From Fidelibacterota bacterium (GTDB lineage Bacteria; Fidelibacterota; UBA2242), in assembly GCA_016936335.1 (NCBI GenBank), contig JAFGXZ010000286.1:1-6298 (forward strand): DNA of 6,298 bases, read 5' to 3'. The notes under the pieces were generated by a model that worked only from the letters and a program-made list of their open reading frames with translations, was not told where the DNA came from and made no database searches. Made by a program: the position numbers and the translations under genes. Below, piece after piece: positions 1 to 4,089 of this stretch (position 1 is its first letter; every line of letters begins with the position of its first letter).

Positions 1-414
1 ATTATAGTTGGCGCCGGTATCGAATTCCGCCGGACAGACCAGGTTTCCCACATTTTCAATAAAAATCAGATCCAGATTCGCAAGATCGAACTGATGGAGC
101 GCCGGCAGAATCACTTCCGCTCCCAGGTGACAATCCCCGCCAAAAGGTTCGGTATTGATCTGCGCAACCGGAATATCCAGAACTGCAATTCGTTCCGCAT
201 CGGCTGTTGTTGTAATATCACCTTCGATTACGGCAAGCCGGATTCCCTTCGTTTTCAATTCCGGGATGACACTTTCGAGCAAACTGGTCTTTCCCGAACC
301 CGGTGAGCTCATAATATTGATCAGCGTAAAACCAAGTTTTTTACCTTCTCCACGAATTGTATCAGCCAACTGATCATTTGCTTCTAACACATCTCTGACA
401 ATTTGGATTTTCAT
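1..414 (-). CDS. hypB: Hydrogenase nickel-incorporation GTPase HypB (3' part cut by window edge)
   Basis: HypB is a cytoplasmic SIMIBI-class GTPase that works with HypA to load nickel into the large subunit of [NiFe] hydrogenases. The 138 visible residues start at an ATG (414) and stay open to the window edge, so the C-terminus is missing. The P-loop SSPGSGKT spans residues 36-43, with Ser where many P-loops have the first Gly. The switch region has EGDITT. The G-domain metal site and dimer interface are visible as GDCHLGA (Cys95, His96) and NVGNLVCPAEFD (Cys127), the conserved HypB Cys-His...Cys set. The protein begins directly with the helix before the G domain: there is no N-terminal CxxCGC motif and no His-rich stretch, so it is the short HypB form. 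It lies 15 bp after hypA with a good AGAGAGG ribosome-binding site, so it is surely cotranscribed with hypA. Identification is very secure. Confidence 0.96.
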   Translation of the reverse strand, partial: MKIQIVRDVLEANDQLADTIRGEGKKLGFTLINIMSSPGSGKTSLLESVIPELKTKGIRLAVIEGDITTTADAERIAVLDIPVAQINTEPFGGDCHLGAEVILPALHQFDLANLDLIFIENVGNLVCPAEFDTGANYN

Positions 415-419
415 AATAA

Positions 420-426
420 CCTCTCT
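420..426 (-). promoter_or_regulatory. Ribosome binding site of hypB
   Basis: AGAGAGG on the minus strand lies 5 nt before the hypB ATG (414), inside the 15-bp hypA-hypB gap. It fixes this start codon and contrasts with hypA, which has no such motif. Confidence 0.75.
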
Positions 427-429
427 GAA

Positions 430-780
430 TTAATCGGCTAATTCAATACTGTCAACATAAAGTTCGTTTCCATTGACAATTTCGATATTTGTTGACAAAC
501 ATTTTTCACAATAAAACACGGGTTCAAGAATAGTCTGTTGATAATCACAATCCTTGCACTTGATTACAATATCAATCTCTTTTACAGACAGTTTCGAATT
601 TTCCAGTTGTGTATGGTTTTTCTTTTGAACGTCATAACTAAATTTCAACGTCTCCGGTATAATCGCCCGCATTCGTCCGGCGATAAAATAAACCGTATCC
701 ACAGCATTTAAATTTCCACTTTTCGACAATTCATCGTTGACAATGGTAATAATGTTTTGAGCAATTTGAAGTTCATGCAT
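430..780 (-). CDS. hypA: Hydrogenase maturation nickel metallochaperone HypA
   Basis: HypA is a small cytoplasmic metallochaperone that binds nickel through its N-terminus and delivers it, with HypB, to the hydrogenase large-subunit precursor. The chosen start (ATG at 780) gives 116 residues beginning MHELQIAQNI. His2 next to the initiator Met is the family's nickel ligand, so this start is functionally dictated. A longer reading from a TTG at 807 would add nine residues and bury His2. The structural zinc site is complete: Cys75-x2-Cys78, twelve residues, Cys91-x2-Cys94. The end, ELYVDSIEL, is typical of the family, and the length matches the usual 110-120. No good Shine-Dalgarno sequence precedes the ATG (the upstream bases read CTACCCGAT). 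The gene is AT-rich: by hand count 39 of 120 bases at 541-660 are G or C. It is separated from hypE, its usual upstream neighbour in this gene order, by a transposase unit. Confidence 0.95.
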   Translation of the reverse strand: MHELQIAQNIITIVNDELSKSGNLNAVDTVYFIAGRMRAIIPETLKFSYDVQKKNHTQLENSKLSVKEIDIVIKCKDCDYQQTILEPVFYCEKCLSTNIEIVNGNELYVDSIELAD

Positions 781-863
781 ATCGGGTAGAAATTTAACAG
801 AAAGCAATCAAGAATCAATGTTAATCATTACAGAGCTGTTTGGGAGACGTCATTTGCCAACTG
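781..863 (-). other. hypA leader, no recognisable gene
   Basis: This is the stretch between the repeat/T-run block and the hypA ATG. I see no convincing promoter: TTGGCA (minus strand, near 855) and TTAAAT (near 791) are too far apart to pair, and other combinations match the consensus poorly. No ribosome-binding site is visible. A TTG in frame with hypA lies at 807. If the upstream hairpin terminates transcription, a promoter for hypAB would have to lie here, but the sequence does not show one clearly. Confidence 0.4.
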
Positions 864-897
864 AAAAAAAATGTATCACAATCACTCCTGATTGTGA
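864..897 (-). terminator. Possible rho-independent terminator formed by the outermost REP-like hairpin
   Basis: On the minus strand an 8-bp perfect stem (TCACAATC / GATTGTGA, loop AGGAGT, 897-876) is followed after four bases (TACA) by eight T (871-864). This is the layout of an intrinsic terminator at the end of the transposase transcript, ahead of hypA. The stem has only three G-C pairs and the T-run is slightly offset, so termination may be weak or partial. The same hairpin is clearly one copy of the repeat family around the transposase, so a terminator role may be incidental. Confidence 0.4.
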
Positions 898-974
898 AGT
901 TACGTGTCATTTTCACTCCTGATTGTGAAGTAAATTCAACTATTCGTCAAATTTATCAAAAAGGAGTGTTTGAT
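874..974. repeat. REP-like palindrome cluster, hypA side of the transposase (three units)
   Basis: Three palindromic units lie here. Unit B1 (876-897) has stem TCACAATC/GATTGTGA around loop ACTCCT. Unit B2 (907-928) has the same geometry, loop and right arm, but a decayed left arm (TCATTTTC). Unit A1 (955-974) has stem ATCAAA/TTTGAT around loop AAGGAGTG. B1 and B2 share 19 identical bases (TCACTCCTGATTGTGAAGT at 882-900 and 913-931), giving a 31-bp period. The A1 loop contains AGGAGT, the reverse complement of the B loop. Read on the other strand, A1 resembles B with small deletions, so A and B look like inverted copies of one REP. The cluster begins right after the transposase stop codon. 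The GTAG tetranucleotide typical of many REPs is not seen at the stem foot. Confidence 0.75.
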
Positions 975-982
975 TTACTTTA

Positions 983-1642
983 CTATATGTTGATTTCCTT
1001 TTTTAAAGAATCAGCGACCCAGGTCTGTTCCCACATTTTCCAATCATCGACAAGTTTAGCCTTTACAGGATTGTTGACAATATAGTGGACAATATTCTCG
1101 AATTCCTCTTGTGACCTGACTAAGTGATCATAACTTTCAATATGCCAGAATTTTCCTTTGGTCTCTAAAATAACATTGGCTCGTCGTGCTGTGCTTCCTT
1201 TATGTCCCTTTAATATTTCCGCAAGTGAATAGTAGGAATCATCTTTCTTTTTCAACGGCTTAATCAGGATATGAACATGATTCGGCATAATACAATAACA
1301 GTACAATTCATATTGTATGCTATTCATAATAAACAAACTGTCACTGACGATGTTAGCAACATCCGGATTTGACAGATATTTTGGTCCTTTTTGACATAAT
1401 GCAAGGTAATTATCGATAAAATCAAATTGTCGTTTTTCAAAATTCAAGCTTGCTGTTTTATTGGGCTTTTTTACTTTATTTTGTCTTGCAAATTCCTGTT
1501 TTTGCTGCTGTAACTCATTTACTAATTCGGCCGGTAATTCATAATTTAAACGATAGGTAATGAAGAAGATTCCGGATTGAGGTTGATAATGCGGGAGATT
1601 TCCTCGATAAAATTCTTTGTATTGGAGAATATTTATGGACAT
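983..1642 (-). CDS. REP-associated tyrosine transposase (IS200-like Y1 transposase family)
   Basis: This is a single-strand DNA transposase/nuclease of the HUH-Y1 superfamily, 219 residues. The HUH motif is in MPNHVHILI (His122 and His124). The likely nucleophile is Tyr171 in ESYDHLVR, followed by the RAYT-typical helix with HYIVNNPVKAKLV (residues 186-198) and a C-terminal W-rich tail (WKMWEQTW). The N-terminal strand is FFITYRL (26-32). The region between strand and HUH motif (about 45-75) is rich in Lys and Gln. Residues 149-166 (GSTARR...GKFW) match the family's stretch before the catalytic helix. All key residues are present and the frame is open, so it may be active. The ATG at 1642 has a modest AGGG five bases upstream and lies 10 bp after REP-like hairpin B3. 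Its GC content is low (55 of 180 bases at 1321-1500 by hand count) compared with hypD (54 of 120 in two sampled lines), consistent with acquisition. It is unlikely to take part in hydrogenase maturation. Confidence 0.93.
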   Translation of the reverse strand: MSINILQYKEFYRGNLPHYQPQSGIFFITYRLNYELPAELVNELQQQKQEFARQNKVKKPNKTASLNFEKRQFDFIDNYLALCQKGPKYLSNPDVANIVSDSLFIMNSIQYELYCYCIMPNHVHILIKPLKKKDDSYYSLAEILKGHKGSTARRANVILETKGKFWHIESYDHLVRSQEEFENIVHYIVNNPVKAKLVDDWKMWEQTWVADSLKKEINI

Positions 1643-1652
1643 GTTTACCCTA

Positions 1653-1718
1653 TCACAATCACTCCTGACCGTGAAGTTGATTTATTAATTCGACTTTTTG
1701 TCAAACAAGAGTGTTTGA
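1653..1718. repeat. REP-like palindrome pair, hypE side of the transposase (two units)
   Basis: Unit B3 (1653-1674) has left arm TCACAATC, loop ACTCCT and right arm GACCGTGA. Unit A2 (1701-1718) has a perfect stem TCAAACA/TGTTTGA around loop AGAG. B3 differs from B1 by TT to CC in the right arm. On the plus strand this makes two A-C mismatches, but on the minus strand it makes two G-U (G-T) wobbles, so the full 8-pair stem survives only on the strand that encodes the transposase. A2 begins 8 bases after the hypE stop codon and could also act as a 3' stabilising hairpin for the hypFCDE message. It has no following T-run, so it is a poor terminator. A2 and B3 are in opposite orientation, as in a BIME. 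Confidence 0.72.
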
Positions 1719-1726
1719 TTTATTTA

Positions 1727-2740
1727 TCAGCAAATCCTCGGTAACATTTCACCGGAAAGCATATCAATGATCCGGGAGCTTCCGATACTGGTTTTCAGGA
1801 TGACCTTGCCTGTGGGTTCTTCAATAACTTGCCCGATTACTCTTGATTCCCTATTTCCCAGTATAGACTGTAGTATTTCCAGAGCACTTTGGGCTTCATT
1901 CGGATCAATAATGATCAGGATTTTCCCTTCATTAGCCAGATGCAGCGGATCAAAGCCCAGTGGTTCACACAATCCCTGAACCACTGGCCGGATCGGCAAC
2001 CGGTTTTCATCAATCTGAATTCCAAATGCTTGTCCTGAAACAAATTCATTCAGCGTCGTCGCTACGCCACCACGGGTCGGGTCACGCATAATCCGAATAC
2101 CATCGAGTTTCGACAATAACGCAATAGTTTCCCGGTTTAAAGGCCGACAATCACTCTCAATATCAAAGGAAACCGGAAATTCCTCCCTGGCCCGAATAAT
2201 CGCGGCGCCATGATCGCCAATGTAGCCATTAATAATTACAGAGTCTCCGGGAAGTATTTGATGAACTCCCAAATCCACTCCCTCAATAAGCGTTCCAATG
2301 CCTGCAGTATTGATGTAAATTCCATCGGCATTGCCCTTCTCCACAACTTTAGTGTCTCCCGTAACTATCTGAACATCAGCGGCATCCGCCGTTTTCCTCA
2401 TGGAGATTACAATTTTCTCAAGGTCGTAAATTGCAAAGCCTTCTTCAATGATCATTCCGCAGGATATCCAGCGTGGAATGGCTCCGCAAACCGCCAGATC
2501 GTTGACTGTCCCGGATATTGCTAACTTACCAATATCACCACCGGGAAAGAATAATGGTTTCACAACATGTGAATCAGTCGTAAAAACCAATTTATCAGCA
2601 TTCGTATGTAAAATGGCCCCGTCTTCCAGGGGATTAAGAAATTCATTCCCAAAGTATTCCAGAAACAGTTCCCTGATCAGTCTGTGTGACTGCAGACCGC
2701 CACTGCCATGTGCCAATGTAATATGATCGTTGGATTTCAT
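1727..2740 (-). CDS. hypE: Hydrogenase expression/formation protein HypE (carbamoyl dehydratase)
   Basis: HypE accepts a carbamoyl group from HypF on its C-terminal cysteine and dehydrates it with ATP to a protein thiocyanate, the source of the cyanide ligands of the NiFe active site. The product has 337 residues, the usual length, and ends in the diagnostic LPRIC with Cys337 as last residue. It has the PurM/SelD-like ATP-binding fold. The N-terminal glycine-rich AHGSGG is at 10-15, TTDSHVV at 54-60 and GGDIGKLAISGTVNDLAVCGA at about 67-87. VTGDTKVVEKG is at 126-136 and MRDPTRGGVATTLNE at 218-232. The ATG at 2740 follows the hypD TAG with no gap and only a weak GAGAG upstream, so translation is probably coupled to hypD. 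The stop is followed at once by the REP-like hairpin A2. Identification is secure. Confidence 0.97.
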   Translation of the reverse strand: MKSNDHITLAHGSGGLQSHRLIRELFLEYFGNEFLNPLEDGAILHTNADKLVFTTDSHVVKPLFFPGGDIGKLAISGTVNDLAVCGAIPRWISCGMIIEEGFAIYDLEKIVISMRKTADAADVQIVTGDTKVVEKGNADGIYINTAGIGTLIEGVDLGVHQILPGDSVIINGYIGDHGAAIIRAREEFPVSFDIESDCRPLNRETIALLSKLDGIRIMRDPTRGGVATTLNEFVSGQAFGIQIDENRLPIRPVVQGLCEPLGFDPLHLANEGKILIIIDPNEAQSALEILQSILGNRESRVIGQVIEEPTGKVILKTSIGSSRIIDMLSGEMLPRIC

Positions 2741-3835
2741 CTAATCTCTCGCTGAATATTTGTACCAGGTTGCACAGGTTCCCTCATCGCTGACCATACA
2801 GGATCCTTTCGGATCCTCCGGATGACAAGTCTTCGTGAAAAGTTTACAGTCAGTCGGGACTTTTACTCCTCTCATAATATCACCACAAATACACCCGGTG
2901 TATTCACGGACCGGTTCTATCTCAATATTATATTTCCAATTCGCGTCAAAGATCCGATATTGCTGACGAATCCCGAGGCCACTGCCCGGGATAGTACCAA
3001 TTCCCCGCCATTCCGTATCCACTGGTTCGAAAACATCCATCATCATTTCCATAGCATGGATATTCCCATCTTCCCTGACACTGCGAATATATTGGTTTTC
3101 AACAATGGCTTTTCCCCTATTTAATTGCCGGACAATCATTAAAATTGACAGCAACATATCCAGAGGTTCAAAGCCGGAAATAACACAGGGAATCCGGTAT
3201 TCACTGGTGATAAAATCATAAATATGAACTCCGGTGATTGCCGAAACATGTCCCGGACAGATAAAACCGTCTAAATCAATTTCTCCCGAATCAAGCAGAG
3301 CCTTCATAGCCTGGGGCATGGTCTTATGTGCTGACAGTACAGAAAAATTATGGATTTTATTATCGGCGGCAAATTTAATCGCAGCTGCAACGGCTGGCGC
3401 TGTAGTCTCAAAACCAATTCCTAAAAAGACAATCTCTTTATTCTGATTTTTCTCGGCAATACGAACGGCATCCATCGGGGAATAACAGATGCGTACATCA
3501 ATCCCATGACCCTTTTCTTTTTGCAATGAGCTACGGCTTCCCGGAACACGAATCATATCTCCAAAACTGGCAATGGTCACATTTTCAATATGCGCCAGGG
3601 CAATGACTCTATCGATATATCCAATATCAGTTACACAGACCGGACAACCGGGGCCACTAATCAGATAGATATTATCAGGTAAAAGTTTTTGAATGCCATA
3701 CTTAAAAATCGTAATCGTATGACCGCCGCAAACTTCCATGAGTTTTATCGGTTTCCCGGAAAATTCACGGTGAATTTCCGAGACAACTGATTTGACTAAA
3801 TCCGGGTTGCGAAATTCGTCGATATATTTAAGCAC
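2741..3835 (-). CDS. hypD: Hydrogenase maturation scaffold protein HypD (iron-sulfur)
   Basis: HypD is a cytoplasmic [4Fe-4S] protein that, in complex with HypC, holds the iron while cyanide from HypE and CO are attached. The product has 364 residues. The signature motifs are in order: EVCGGHT with Cys36 at 34-40, GPGCPVCVT with Cys64 and Cys67 at 61-69, LGIGFETTAP at 138-147, and AHKTMPQAM and GFICPGHVSAI at about 169-201. The C-terminal cluster region has Cys315, Cys317, Cys330, Cys337, Cys346 and Cys354, including CHPEDPKGSCMVSDEGTC. Some of these bind the [4Fe-4S] cluster; I cannot assign which from sequence alone. The start is a GTG whose first G is the last base of the hypC TAG, a one-base overlap that indicates translational coupling and fits the 1:1 HypC-HypD complex. 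The hypE ATG follows its TAG directly. Confidence 0.97.
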   Translation of the reverse strand: MLKYIDEFRNPDLVKSVVSEIHREFSGKPIKLMEVCGGHTITIFKYGIQKLLPDNIYLISGPGCPVCVTDIGYIDRVIALAHIENVTIASFGDMIRVPGSRSSLQKEKGHGIDVRICYSPMDAVRIAEKNQNKEIVFLGIGFETTAPAVAAAIKFAADNKIHNFSVLSAHKTMPQAMKALLDSGEIDLDGFICPGHVSAITGVHIYDFITSEYRIPCVISGFEPLDMLLSILMIVRQLNRGKAIVENQYIRSVREDGNIHAMEMMMDVFEPVDTEWRGIGTIPGSGLGIRQQYRIFDANWKYNIEIEPVREYTGCICGDIMRGVKVPTDCKLFTKTCHPEDPKGSCMVSDEGTCATWYKYSARD

Positions 3836-4083
3836 TATTGATTACTTTTCCGTCTTTGTTTTTCCTGGTCAAACTCTGCGACATCCTGCCAGATTTGAAG
3901 TGTTTCTAATGCAGATTCCTCATCCAGTCTTTCAATCGCAAATCCGGCATGAACGATGATATATTCACCAATTTTTATATCCGGTAGTATTGTCAAATTG
4001 GCCCTGTATTCCGCACCGCCAACTACAGCGACCGCTTCATTACCATTGATTTTAATTACCTTCATTGGAATCGCTAAGCACAT
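3835..4083 (-). CDS. hypC: Hydrogenase assembly chaperone HypC
   Basis: HypC (HypC/HybG/HupF family) is a small chaperone that binds HypD during iron-ligand assembly and then escorts the hydrogenase large-subunit precursor. The product has 82 residues and begins MCLAIP. Cys2, exposed after Met removal, is the essential residue for binding iron and the large subunit. The beta-barrel (OB-like) body includes GEYIIVHAGFAI at 39-50 with conserved His45, followed by the C-terminal helix (about 55-75) and a charged tail. An AGGAT ribosome-binding site lies inside the end of hypF, and the gap to hypF is 6 bp. The stop overlaps the hypD GTG start by one base. Length and motifs are normal for the family, and only one hypC-type gene is visible. 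Confidence 0.97.
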   Translation of the reverse strand: MCLAIPMKVIKINGNEAVAVVGGAEYRANLTILPDIKIGEYIIVHAGFAIERLDEESALETLQIWQDVAEFDQEKQRRKSNQ

Positions 4084-4089
4084 ATAATT

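Larger units (their letters stand above)
874..1718 (-). mobile_element. RAYT/REP unit: transposase gene flanked by BIME-like palindromes
   Basis: The unit comprises the transposase gene plus its palindromic flanks. The two flanks are imperfect direct repeats of each other. Bases 874-901 and 1651-1678 match at 26 of 28 positions, and the type A hairpin regions (about 947-982 and 1693-1726) also align, sharing GAGTGTTTGATTTA. The unit fills the whole hypE-hypA gap apart from about 90 bp before hypA. RAYTs are domesticated IS200/IS605 relatives usually found as single copies beside the REPs they are thought to process. No target-site duplication or terminal inverted repeat of a DDE element is seen. 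The exact ends are uncertain. Confidence 0.72.

Noticed and set aside
94..373. Two overlapping plus-strand frames in the left 370 bases
   Set aside because: They are antisense to the clearly conserved HypB coding sequence.
781..863. Sigma-70 promoter for hypAB
   Set aside because: Candidate -35 (TTGGCA) and -10-like hexamers do not occur at acceptable spacing, and other pairs match poorly, so no promoter is called.
876..931. Start of a CRISPR array (19-bp repeat with 31-bp period)
   Set aside because: There are only two copies, the spacing is far too short for spacers, the repeat is half of a palindrome that recurs beyond the transposase, and no cas gene is present.
840..1085. Plus-strand open frame of 81 codons
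   Set aside because: It runs through the palindromic repeats and the antisense of the transposase 3' end, has no recognisable protein motif, and is better explained as a chance frame.
874..1718. Complete IS200/IS605 insertion sequence with TnpB
   Set aside because: No TnpB or omega-RNA-like region is present, the protein resembles RAYTs (ESYDH, YIVNNPVKA) more than IS200 TnpA, and the flanks are several REP-like units and not single left and right ends.
1701..1718. Intrinsic terminator after hypE
   Set aside because: The hairpin is perfect but AT-rich, and on the minus strand it is followed by CAAAAAG with no T-run, so termination is unlikely.
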